From NCBI RefSeq assembly GCF_030812195.1, contig NZ_JAUSSF010000003.1, positions 620,001 through 684,000 of the forward strand: 64,000 nt of DNA, written 5' to 3'. Origin of the DNA: Chryseobacterium lathyri (lineage in GTDB: Bacteria > Bacteroidota > Bacteroidia > Flavobacteriales > Weeksellaceae). Made by a program: the position numbers and the translations under genes. Numbering within the stretch: the stretch's first letter is position 1; each line of letters starts with the position of its first letter. The notes beneath the pieces are model-generated. The model searched no databases. It saw only the letters and a program-made list of their open reading frames with translations, and was not told where the DNA came from. This document shows, one piece after another, positions 1 to 7,740 of the stretch.

Positions 1-2117
1 TTTCCATCGTAATCAAATAGAGTTCCGTCCGCGTTTTTTCCTACGAAATCTTTGTATTTGGGATTCTGGATCGTCCCATTGAAAGTAACTTCAAGTATAT
101 TGTTGAACAATCTTGTGTATCCTTCGATCTCTACCCCAAAATTCGTGGTATTGGCGAATTTATTTTCTGAAGTTCCGTCTGAAAATACATCGGTGAATGA
201 AAGGTTTTTAAGCGTAGAATAGAAAGGAATAATTCCGATATCAAAAGTACGTGAATAATATTTGTATCCTACTTCCAACTGATTGGTATCAACCGCTTTA
301 ATTGCGCTTAGGTCTGACATATTATTATAGTAGGCTTCTTCATTCGGAGATCTGAAACCGTGGGAGAAACGTGCATATACAGCATTCCCTCTGTTGATCT
401 TATAATTTGCAGCCAATGTATAGGAAACCTTATTGATATCATAGTACCAATAGGTGTACTTATTGCCCAGCACTGCCATATTATCGTCAGCCGTTGTTGT
501 TTCAAAACCGTGAGTTCCATCGGTCGTTAAGCCTGAATTGTTAAGATTTGAGGTTGTTGTATTCACTCCGTATCCTTTATAAAAGTCGCGGCTGTAGCGC
601 ATTCCTCCGTTTAAGCTCAGGGCATCTGTAATATTATAATCTAAATTTAAATAAAGATCATTAAGACTCCCCTGTATCTGCGAATCTCTGATCAGGAAGG
701 ACATATCGGTAACCCCATTGTAAGTTTTGGAATAACCGGCATCTGATGGATTAAGTGAAGGATCAACCAGATTTAAAAGCTGCGGCCTGTCTGAAGCTGT
801 TGTTAAAATATTGCTCCAGTTCCAGTATTGGTGCGATTTCCAGTTTGATTTGTAGAAGCCAGCTGTTACATTTCCTTTATCAAATTTATAATTCAGCTGA
901 AGGTCATTTACAAAATTATTCATCTGCTTATCAATAGCCCAGAAGCCTAATTTCTGTACATATTGAGGATTCACAACGGAACCATTGCTCACAAGAGAAT
1001 ATTGATAGCTGCTCATTCCTAAACCTCCCTGGTCAACAGGATTTCCAGCAAATTCAGAGGCCAGTTTAGGAGCTCCGGCAGGGAACATTCCGGTATATTC
1101 CATATTAATATTGGTATACCTTGTTTTGTTCAGCACGCTGAAATTATTTCCAAGATCATATTTAAATTCTGCACCTACCACATCTACTTTCGGGTGAATT
1201 CCGTTTTCAAGATCTCTTTTGAAAAATCCGCCACCGGCCTGTGGAATATTAAGCTGACTGATCGTTCTGTAGTTGTATGTTCCGTAATTTGCATCGAAAC
1301 CTGCGAATTCTTTAAGATCATTTCCGTCTTGAATCAAAGGAATCGGAAGGAAAAATGTATTCCTGTCATCCAGTTTTTTATAATATACTTTAGCATAGCC
1401 TTTATCAAAGACATATTTAAGGTTCATTCTGATCTGCCCGCCGTTATTGGCTCTGAAACCCGTCTTTCTGATTCCGTTATCTGTTCGGTAAAATCCGCCA
1501 ACGTTAAAGAACAATTTATCCTGAACTAAGGCACCTCCTACGTTAATATCTGTACGCATCAGGCCATAAGTACTGGTTTCCAGTTTAGCTGTACCTCTAA
1601 AATCATTGCTCCCTTCTTTAGTAATAAAGTTGATCAGACCTCCGGGAGAATTATTTGCATAGATAGAGCCTGAACCTCCTCTCAGGGCTTCCAGACGGTT
1701 TACTGTATTATCCACACGGAAAAAATTATCTGCATTCGCAAACTGAAGTGCACCGTCTTCAAAAACCGGCAGCCCATCTTCCTGGACCTGTACAAATTCA
1801 TAAGCTCCTGCAGAGGGAATACCTCTTGCAAAAAGGTTGTTACCTACTTCACCACCTGAAGTTTCCACGGCAAATCCAGGAACTCTCTGCAGTAATGCAG
1901 CAGCACTGATGGGGTTCTGCTTCTGGATTTCTTTCGCGGTAAATGTAGAAATAGCTGTACTGGATTCTATTTTCTTTTTCGGTCCGGAGTTCCCGGTAAT
2001 AACAATTTGGTCTATGGAAGACGTTTTGACTGAATCCTGAGGGGTTTCCTGGGCATACGCATTATTAAAGTAAAGCGTAGCGGTGGCAGCCATTAAAAAT
2101 ATCGATCTTTTTTTCAT
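1..2117 (-). CDS. TonB-dependent outer-membrane receptor (C-terminus beyond window)
   Basis: The frame is open from an ATG at 2117 to the left edge, giving about 705 residues with no stop. It opens with a Sec signal peptide (MKKRSIFLMAATATLYF, cleavage after NNAYAQ). Then comes a plug domain with IDQIVITGN, QNPISAAALLQRVPGF and RGGSGSIYANNSPGGLINF, followed by a long beta-barrel with alternating aromatic strands. Family members take up scarce ligands across the outer membrane using TonB energy. The gene starts 18 bases after the trehalase stop on the same strand, so it is probably the last gene of the MFS-trehalase operon. I infer that it imports trehalose or a trehalose-containing glycan. 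No SusD partner is visible on this side, and one could lie beyond the edge. The ligand is an inference from context only. Confidence 0.93.
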   Translation of the reverse strand, partial: MKKRSIFLMAATATLYFNNAYAQETPQDSVKTSSIDQIVITGNSGPKKKIESSTAISTFTAKEIQKQNPISAAALLQRVPGFAVETSGGEVGNNLFARGIPSAGAYEFVQVQEDGLPVFEDGALQFANADNFFRVDNTVNRLEALRGGSGSIYANNSPGGLINFITKEGSNDFRGTAKLETSTYGLMRTDINVGGALVQDKLFFNVGGFYRTDNGIRKTGFRANNGGQIRMNLKYVFDKGYAKVYYKKLDDRNTFFLPIPLIQDGNDLKEFAGFDANYGTYNYRTISQLNIPQAGGGFFKRDLENGIHPKVDVVGAEFKYDLGNNFSVLNKTRYTNINMEYTGMFPAGAPKLASEFAGNPVDQGGLGMSSYQYSLVSNGSVVNPQYVQKLGFWAIDKQMNNFVNDLQLNYKFDKGNVTAGFYKSNWKSHQYWNWSNILTTASDRPQLLNLVDPSLNPSDAGYSKTYNGVTDMSFLIRDSQIQGSLNDLYLNLDYNITDALSLNGGMRYSRDFYKGYGVNTTTSNLNNSGLTTDGTHGFETTTADDNMAVLGNKYTYWYYDINKVSYTLAANYKINRGNAVYARFSHGFRSPNEEAYYNNMSDLSAIKAVDTNQLEVGYKYYSRTFDIGIIPFYSTLKNLSFTDVFSDGTSENKFANTTNFGVEIEGYTRLFNNILEVTFNGTIQNPKYKDFVGKNADGTLFDYDG

Positions 2118-2135
2118 AGCATGATTTTTATATAG

Positions 2136-3614
2136 TTAGTTTTGTTTTAATTTAAGATAGACCCCATTTGTCCATCCGAATCCATCCTGATTCGGATATT
2201 CTCCGCCTCCCGCAATTGTTTCAGTATCTAACGCATTGTATTTTTCCATTAATTTTCCGGTGTTGCTGTATACCCTTTCTACATTTCCGCACCAGTTGTT
2301 TTTTATTTCCGCAGCCAGTTCATTAAAGCCGTAATTCTTCATCGCTTTGAAACCTAACCACTGGTATGGGGCCCATGCATTTGGAAGATCCCATTGCTGG
2401 CCGGTTTTCTTTGTAGTGGTCACAAGACCTCCCTGATACAGGAACTTCTCTGCTATATTTCTGGCAACAGATTCTGCCTGTGCCTGGTCTGCCAGTCCCA
2501 GAAATAAAGGGTAAAGAGCAGCAATATGTTCAGACGGTGTGTTTTTGTGTTTTTTTAAGTGATAATCTTTATAACATTCAGTATTTTCATCCCAAAAGTA
2601 TATATTGATCATCTGTCTGCGTCTTGCTGCTCTTTCAGTAAAATAATTTTCTTTTTCTGTCAGATTCAGAAGCGCTGAAGATTGTGCCAGTGTTTTCTCC
2701 AAATGCCATAAAAGGCTGTTCAGATCCACTTCTGCAATATTCAGTGTTTCTATCGTCTGTATGTGTTCTCCGTCTGCAAACCATCTGCTGGAAAAATCCC
2801 AGCCGGATTCGCAGGCACTTCTTATATTACGGTAGAATTCCTCTCCTGTATTTTCGCTGTCTTCAATATCAATCAGATAACTTTCAGGGCGTGGGGCATT
2901 TTCTGCATCATAATAACGGTTCAGGATATCTCCGTTCTTTGTCTTTGCCACTCGTTCTACAGTGGAATCGTTGTCCAGCCATTCTTCCCCGTTCATCCAG
3001 AAAGCATATTCTTTTTCTAAAGTGTCATGATATTGAGTATAAATTTTTTCGTCATTGTTGGTTTCAAAAAGCAGATCCAGCATCAGCGAAAAGTATGGAG
3101 GCTGTGAACGGCTCAAAAAATGTGTTCTGCTTGCATTTGGAACAAAGCCTACATTTTGAATTAGATATGAACAGTTCTCCACAATGTTTTCCATCATTTC
3201 CGTTCTCCCGGAAACCTGTAGACCAAGCATAATGAAATAGCTGTCCCAATAAAAGAACTCATTAAAACGGCCTCCCGGCACAATGTATGGTTTTGGAAGC
3301 TTTAGTAATGTTCCTTTTTCTTCATAAGCCGTACGGGTCAGTTCATCCCAAAGCTTTTCGATATGTTGCTCGATCGGCAAGTGATCTTCCCTTTGAATTG
3401 ATATTTTAGCTTCCAGAAAATCAAAATTGGCCATTACAAAATCTTTCAGATCAAACCCTTCACTGCTCTTTTTCTTGTTATACTCTGCATTGATCTCAGA
3501 AACAGGAAACATCGGAACGGCATCTGTCATCATCTTTTGATCCTCAAAGATCTGTGCTCTCTGTACAACATCAAAAAGAGCCTGAATTTCCTTTATGTAA
3601 AGCTGTTTATTCAT
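2136..3614 (-). CDS. Trehalase, glycoside hydrolase family 37, cytoplasmic type
   Basis: A 492-residue protein that should hydrolyse alpha,alpha-trehalose to two glucoses. It carries both trehalase signatures: PGGRFNEFFYWDSY from residue 113 and QWDLPNAWAP from residue 407. The C-terminal block GGGEYPNQDGFGWTNGV is also present. By alignment with known GH37 enzymes the catalytic acid is Asp273 (in ESGWDFSSRW) and the base is Glu472 (in GGGEYP). There is no signal peptide, so the enzyme should act in the cytoplasm on sugar imported by the permease immediately upstream. Only two bases separate the two genes, which suggests translational coupling. The length fits compact bacterial trehalases. 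A large antisense open frame overlaps it and is a shadow. Confidence 0.96.
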   Translation of the reverse strand: MNKQLYIKEIQALFDVVQRAQIFEDQKMMTDAVPMFPVSEINAEYNKKKSSEGFDLKDFVMANFDFLEAKISIQREDHLPIEQHIEKLWDELTRTAYEEKGTLLKLPKPYIVPGGRFNEFFYWDSYFIMLGLQVSGRTEMMENIVENCSYLIQNVGFVPNASRTHFLSRSQPPYFSLMLDLLFETNNDEKIYTQYHDTLEKEYAFWMNGEEWLDNDSTVERVAKTKNGDILNRYYDAENAPRPESYLIDIEDSENTGEEFYRNIRSACESGWDFSSRWFADGEHIQTIETLNIAEVDLNSLLWHLEKTLAQSSALLNLTEKENYFTERAARRRQMINIYFWDENTECYKDYHLKKHKNTPSEHIAALYPLFLGLADQAQAESVARNIAEKFLYQGGLVTTTKKTGQQWDLPNAWAPYQWLGFKAMKNYGFNELAAEIKNNWCGNVERVYSNTGKLMEKYNALDTETIAGGGEYPNQDGFGWTNGVYLKLKQN

Positions 3615-3616
3615 TA

Positions 3617-4855
3617 TTATTTCTTAGGATTTATTTTTAATTTATTCATGAAAATAGCTGAAATGATCAGCAGTGAAAGCGGAATCAGTGAAAGATAAAA
3701 TGCCTGCTGCCCACTGAATTCCTGGAAAACAAAACCGGTGATCATAGAGCCAATCGTTCCGCCGATCGCAGAAAAAACCACAATCAGCCCGGACATGGCG
3801 CTGTGTAAATATTTTGGAATGGATGCCAGGATCACAGAATTGATACTTGGGTAAATAGGTGCCAGCAAACCTCCCATTAAAGGAAATAAATACACCACAA
3901 GAGGTGCATTAAACCATCCTGTTCCTTCATCAATCCGAATGTTATGAGTCAGTGGCAGAACCAAAATAATACTTACCGCAAACCCGACCACACAGAAAGA
4001 AACCACATAGATCCAGCTGAATTTTTTCGAGAAAAACCCCGATAAGAATCTTCCCAGTGCAAAAGCTCCTGCCAGAACTGCTCCCGCCTGGATACTCATA
4101 GAAGTAGGAAGTTTTAATATTTCTTTATAAAAAGTAGGTGTCCATGTCTGGAAGCTCTGTTCTACCAGTACAAATAAGAAGGCACACAAGAGGAAAAACA
4201 ATACTTTTTTATAACTGAATAAACTGATACTGTTCTTCAGATCTCCCAGCAAATCAGTTTTCTCGCTTCTGGCTTCGTTTTCATTTAGCTTTGAAAAGAA
4301 TAAAAACAAAAATGACAATGCGGAAAGTGCTCCCAACACCCAATATACATTCAGCCATTGGGTAGATTTCGGATTGTGATCATCAATAAACAAGCTGAAA
4401 AGTACATTTCCCGCCAGTACACCGATCATAAAAAAACCTTCCAGAAATCCCATAAAGCTCGAATGCTCTTTATCTGTATCGGTGACAAGACCAATAGAAG
4501 TAAAAACTGAGATCTTTATTAAAGCAAATGAAATTCCTACAATAGCAAATAGCAATTTGAAAAACCAGAAGTCATTTGAAAATGGCATTACAAAGCACAT
4601 ACAGCTCACCAGAAAAAGCCCAATGAGCATAGAGTTCTTGATTCCTATTTTGGGCAGAAATGAAGCCAGAATAAATGAGCATATGGCAATCGGCAGATCT
4701 TTAAAGCCTTCTAGAACGCTTGCAGAAGATTTTGAGATTCCGAAGTTTTGCTGTACCTGCAGAATAACGGTTCCCACGGAATTCAAAAGAATCGCAAAAA
4801 CAAAATAATTCAAAAATAATACAGCTTTAATATTGAAATTTTTCATGGAGATCAT
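3617..4855 (-). CDS. MFS sugar transporter, probable trehalose permease
   Basis: A 412-residue major facilitator protein with about 12 hydrophobic segments and no signal peptide. The N-terminal membrane segment is NYFVFAILLNSVGTVILQV, and a cytoplasmic loop follows transmembrane helix 6 (SKLNENEARSEKTDLLGDLK). It is the first gene of the operon and sits 2 bases before trehalase, so trehalose is the probable substrate; this is inferred from context. Two in-frame ATGs exist (4855 and 4846). The first is used here, but the shorter MKNFNIKAVLF start is equally reasonable. The AraC regulator reads away from it across a 114-bp AT-rich gap that should hold the operon promoter. Confidence 0.88.
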   Translation of the reverse strand: MISMKNFNIKAVLFLNYFVFAILLNSVGTVILQVQQNFGISKSSASVLEGFKDLPIAICSFILASFLPKIGIKNSMLIGLFLVSCMCFVMPFSNDFWFFKLLFAIVGISFALIKISVFTSIGLVTDTDKEHSSFMGFLEGFFMIGVLAGNVLFSLFIDDHNPKSTQWLNVYWVLGALSALSFLFLFFSKLNENEARSEKTDLLGDLKNSISLFSYKKVLFFLLCAFLFVLVEQSFQTWTPTFYKEILKLPTSMSIQAGAVLAGAFALGRFLSGFFSKKFSWIYVVSFCVVGFAVSIILVLPLTHNIRIDEGTGWFNAPLVVYLFPLMGGLLAPIYPSINSVILASIPKYLHSAMSGLIVVFSAIGGTIGSMITGFVFQEFSGQQAFYLSLIPLSLLIISAIFMNKLKINPKK

Positions 4856-4915
4856 TTCTTGTCAGCTAAGATAGAAGCATTTAGGTTAACATTAATTTAA
4901 CACAATAAATCAATA

Positions 4916-4947
4916 TTTGAACTATATTAATATAATTAGTATTTTTA
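4916..4947 (+). promoter_or_regulatory. Putative promoter of the AraC regulator
   Basis: TTTG at 4916-4919 and TATTTTTA at 4940-4947 are 20 bp apart, close to the Bacteroidota -33/-7 consensus (TTTG and TAnnTTTG, with one mismatch in the last position). The ATG of the regulator is 22 bp downstream. The same gap must carry the divergent promoter of the trehalose operon, for which I found no good match. Confidence 0.45.
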
Positions 4948-4969
4948 TTGAATAAATACGATTAATCAG

Positions 4970-5875
4970 ATGAAAGTTAGTTTTGAAAGAATAATTCCTG
5001 ACGAAAAGAGTTCCTTCCGCACTTTGCACAACAATTCGCCGATTTCAGAATTTAAATGGGAGTACCATTACCATCCCGAAATCGAACTTGTATGTATTGT
5101 TTCTGGAAACGGAACCCGCCATGTGGGCTATCACAAAAGCAATTATACGAATGGTGATTTGGTATTAATAGGTTCCAATATTCCGCATTCAGGTTTTGGA
5201 TTAAATTCTACAGATCCTCATGAAGAAATTGTCCTTCAGTTCAGGGAGGAAATTCTTCAGTTCCCGCAACAGGAAGTGGAAGCCCGATCGATCAAAAATC
5301 TGTTGGAAATTTCGAAATATGGAATTCATTTTCCTCATAAGATCAAAAAAGTGATGCTTCCCAAACTAAAACTGATGCTGGAATCCGAAGGCTACAAAAG
5401 ATATCTGCTCCTGCTGGAAATTCTGTTTGAGCTTTCAAAATGTAAAGATTATGATCTTTTGAACAAAGAAATCATGCCTTACACCATTATCTCAAAAAAC
5501 AAGACAAGACTGGAGAACATCTTTACTTACGTAGAACATAATTATGATCAGGAAATCAATATCGAAGATGTAGCACGAATTGCGAACCTCACGCTTCCGG
5601 CTTTCTGTAATTTTTTCAAAAAAGCCACCCAGATCACGTTTACGGAATTCGTAAACCGGTATCGTATTAATAAGGCATGTCTGCTGATGGCTCAGGATAA
5701 GAGTATCTCAGAATGCAGTTACAGCTGCGGATTTAATAATGTAACTTATTTTAACAGGATGTTTAAAAAGTATACGGAGAAGACGCCTTCTGAGTTTATT
5801 AAAAACTATTCCCATAATAATGTAAATGTGGATTTAAAGGTTGAGAATGAAGCTAAGGTTAAGGCCAGTTTTTAA
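4970..5875 (+). CDS. AraC family regulator with N-terminal cupin domain
   Basis: A 301-residue regulator. Residues about 20-100 form a cupin-like sensor domain (EYHYHPEIELVCIVSG, GDLVLIGSNIPHSGF). The C-terminal 100 residues carry the paired AraC helix-turn-helix motifs: INIEDVARIANLTLPAFCNF, then SECSYSCGFNNVTYFNRMFK followed by TPSEF. It is transcribed away from the MFS-trehalase-TonB operon, the usual arrangement for a local activator that binds the sugar or a derivative. Regulation of trehalose genes is inferred from position. A hairpin at 6012-6039 may end its transcript. Confidence 0.93.
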   Translation: MKVSFERIIPDEKSSFRTLHNNSPISEFKWEYHYHPEIELVCIVSGNGTRHVGYHKSNYTNGDLVLIGSNIPHSGFGLNSTDPHEEIVLQFREEILQFPQQEVEARSIKNLLEISKYGIHFPHKIKKVMLPKLKLMLESEGYKRYLLLLEILFELSKCKDYDLLNKEIMPYTIISKNKTRLENIFTYVEHNYDQEINIEDVARIANLTLPAFCNFFKKATQITFTEFVNRYRINKACLLMAQDKSISECSYSCGFNNVTYFNRMFKKYTEKTPSEFIKNYSHNNVNVDLKVENEAKVKASF

Positions 5876-6011
5876 ATCCTTTGTCAATTAATTTATCCTG
5901 TTGATGGAAAACCAGCAATGGCACCCAATATTTAAGGACTGAAGCAGACAGTACAGTAAAAAATAATTTATTGTCACTTCCGGAATGTCCATAAAATAGT
6001 CTGGGCATAGA

Positions 6012-6039
6012 AAAGCTGCTCTTGAAAAAGAACAGCTTT
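6012..6039 (+). terminator. Hairpin between convergent genes
   Basis: AAAGCTG pairs with CAGCTTT, continuing after one mismatch for four more pairs around a GAAA loop. The following T-tract is weak. It lies between the AraC gene and the convergent thioredoxin-fold gene. Confidence 0.5.
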
Positions 6040-6080
6040 ATACTTATTTATATGATGGTCAAAATCTCAACCATTCAGTA

Positions 6081-6635
6081 TTATTTCCATTTGATATTAC
6101 ACCCCATACTTGGTCTTTGGATCTCTTCCTGCGGTTCCCCCAACAAAAGATTTTCGAAAGCAATGATCAGATCTTCCCCGGTTACATCTTTATTATTTCC
6201 AGGTCTTGAATCATCCATTTGTCCTCTGTAGATAAGGTCTAATTTATCATCAAAGAAATAAAAGTCCGGTGTACATGCAGCATCATAAGCTTTAGCAACG
6301 GCCTGACTTTCGTCGTACAAATAAGGGAAATCAAAATTTCTTTCGATCTGGAATTCTATCATTTTTTCCGGAGCATCAGCCAGATATTTTTCTACATCAT
6401 TGGCATTGATCGCAATAAATTCAATCCCTTTATCATTATAATCTTCATACAATTCGTTGATCTTGTCGATCACGTGAAGAACAAACGGGCAATGGTTGCA
6501 CATAAAGATCACCAGTGTTCCTTTTTCACCTTTCAGATCTTCCAGAGATTGGATCTCATTAGCCTTTGAAGGGTTCGGAAGCTCAAAAAAAGGAGCCTTG
6601 GTTCCTAGAGCCAGCATATTTGAGGGAGTATTCAT
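6081..6635 (-). CDS. Thioredoxin-fold (redoxin/AhpC-TSA type) protein
   Basis: A 184-residue thioredoxin-like protein with the active-site motif MCNHCPFV (Cys46 and Cys49), a downstream cis-Pro region (AACTPDFYFFD) and the redoxin N-terminus LGTKAPFFELPN. There is no signal peptide, so it is probably cytoplasmic. The ATG at 6635 is preferred over the longer frame from 6659 because MNTPSNML matches the usual N-terminus of this family and AAAGGAT sits just before it. The exact electron partner is unknown. It stands alone and points away from the TetR/efflux cluster. Confidence 0.88.
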   Translation of the reverse strand: MNTPSNMLALGTKAPFFELPNPSKANEIQSLEDLKGEKGTLVIFMCNHCPFVLHVIDKINELYEDYNDKGIEFIAINANDVEKYLADAPEKMIEFQIERNFDFPYLYDESQAVAKAYDAACTPDFYFFDDKLDLIYRGQMDDSRPGNNKDVTGEDLIIAFENLLLGEPQEEIQRPSMGCNIKWK

Positions 6636-6733
6636 ATCCTTTATTTTCTTTATCCGCAAAGATAAAGTTTCTTTTAATACAAGCCAATTCAGTAATTTAT
6701 AAACTTGCGTTAAATGTTAATTATCAAATATTA

Positions 6734-6766
6734 TTTGGAAGATATATTAAAAAGTTTGTAGTTTTG
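6734..6766 (+). promoter_or_regulatory. Promoter of tetR
   Basis: TTTG at 6734-6737 and a perfect TAnnTTTG (TAGTTTTG) at 6759-6766 are 21 bp apart. The operator palindrome begins at the very next base, so a bound repressor would cover the start site. This predicts autorepression. Confidence 0.72.
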
Positions 6767-6779
6767 CTAACACTGTTAG
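6767..6779. promoter_or_regulatory. TetR operator 1 (autoregulatory)
   Basis: CTAACACTGTTAG is a perfect 13-bp palindrome around a central C, directly after the -7 element of tetR. It shares the core TAACAC(C/T)GTTAG with three sites before the efflux operon. Confidence 0.72.
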
Positions 6780-6791
6780 TAAATAAAAATC

Positions 6792-7388
6792 ATGGGCCTA
6801 TATGAACGTCGTCAAAGAGAGAAAGAATCTATCCGTGCAAATATCTTGCAGGCGGCTTTCGGTTTGGCTAAAACAGAGGGCTGGGCATCACTTTCGATGC
6901 GTAAGATTGCAGATGCTATTGAGTACAGTGCTCCTGTAGTGTATGATTATTTTGAAAACAAAGAAGCAATTTTATATGAAATTTCCCTGAACGGCTTTCA
7001 CAGTCTTCACATAGAACTCTTAAAAGCACAGAGAAAATTTGATACTCCTGAGGAACAGCTTATTGCTATAGTAGATGCCTACTGGAATTTTGCTTTTAAA
7101 AATAAGGAATACTACCAATTGATGTTCGGTTTAGGAATGCAATGCAGTGGAAAAGGTCAGATGAAAGAAGAATTTTCGTCATTCCAGGACCTTATTTATG
7201 AGTGTACCTATAATATCATCAAGAAAAACGGATCTAATCCGGATAATGCCTGCCATATGTCACACGCTCTATTTTCAGCTGTGCATGGACTGATCTCTAT
7301 TATGATGATGCGAAATACGGATATTCCTTCTACAATGAATAAAACAACTTTAGACGAAACGGTTTCCGCTTTCGTTAAGTCTTTATAA
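6792..7388 (+). CDS. TetR/AcrR family repressor of the adjacent RND efflux operon
   Basis: A 198-residue TetR-family protein. The N-terminal DNA-binding domain (residues about 10-60) contains LAKTEGWASLSMRKIADAIE followed by SAPVVYDYFENKEAILYEI. The C-terminal ligand-binding part resembles the WHG-type domain (AYWNFAFKNKEYYQLMFGLG). It lies just upstream of the adaptor-pump-channel genes in the same direction, but 352 bp of operator-rich DNA separates them. A perfect palindrome overlaps its own promoter and three related sites lie downstream, so it very probably represses both itself and the pump and is released by a pump substrate. The inducer is unknown. Confidence 0.94.
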   Translation: MGLYERRQREKESIRANILQAAFGLAKTEGWASLSMRKIADAIEYSAPVVYDYFENKEAILYEISLNGFHSLHIELLKAQRKFDTPEEQLIAIVDAYWNFAFKNKEYYQLMFGLGMQCSGKGQMKEEFSSFQDLIYECTYNIIKKNGSNPDNACHMSHALFSAVHGLISIMMMRNTDIPSTMNKTTLDETVSAFVKSL

Positions 7389-7407
7389 ATTTTTTTTGAA
7401 CCAAAAA

Positions 7408-7420
7408 TTAACACCGTTAG
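7408..7420. promoter_or_regulatory. TetR operator 2
   Basis: TTAACACCGTTAG is a near-palindrome (TAAC-N3-GTTA) 20 bp after the tetR stop codon. It belongs to the first copy of a duplicated segment of about 41 bp. Confidence 0.65.
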
Positions 7421-7516
7421 GAAAAATAACATCAAATATCGGTAAATTATTCAGTTAAAAACTAAAAAACATGGAAACTATCATTCAATATTTCAGGGCA
7501 AATTTCCCCCATTCAC

Positions 7517-7529
7517 TTAACACCGTTAG
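7517..7529. promoter_or_regulatory. TetR operator 3
   Basis: The same 13-mer TTAACACCGTTAG occurs here, ending four bases before the stop of a 20-codon frame (7471-7533). Confidence 0.65.
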
Positions 7530-7653
7530 ATAATTTAACACACATTTAATACACCTCATTTATATACTTCAACATTAAAAAACAGACAGCAATTATGAAA
7601 ATGACGATCTGACTCCTTTATTAAAAATTCTGAAATTTTTTTTGAACAAATCA

Positions 7654-7666
7654 TTAACACCGTTAG
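7654..7666. promoter_or_regulatory. TetR operator 4
   Basis: A third exact copy of TTAACACCGTTAG, in the second copy of the duplicated segment, 74 bp before the adaptor ATG. It is the site best placed to control the pump promoter. Confidence 0.68.
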
Positions 7667-7740
7667 GAAAAATAACAGAATTCATTTAAAAGAACACTAT
7701 TACTTAAATTTAACACTTCATTAAAAAAATTAAACCAACA

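Larger units (their letters stand above)
7389..7740. other. Operator-rich intergenic region before the efflux operon
   Basis: This 352-bp AT-rich stretch has no convincing gene. It carries three copies of the TetR operator. Two of them lie in a duplicated segment of about 41 bp (7391-7431 and 7637-7677) that has seven or more T, GAAC, the operator, then GGAAAAATAACA. Between them is a 20-codon frame at 7471-7533. I found no clean TAnnTTTG element for the pump operon. Confidence 0.75.

Noticed and set aside
2684..3232. 182-codon frame antisense to trehalase
   Set aside because: Shadow of a strongly conserved gene with perfect GH37 motifs.
4856..4969. Promoter of the trehalose operon on the minus strand
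   Set aside because: The best candidate (TATCTTAG) lacks a -33 partner at proper spacing, so it was not listed as a feature.
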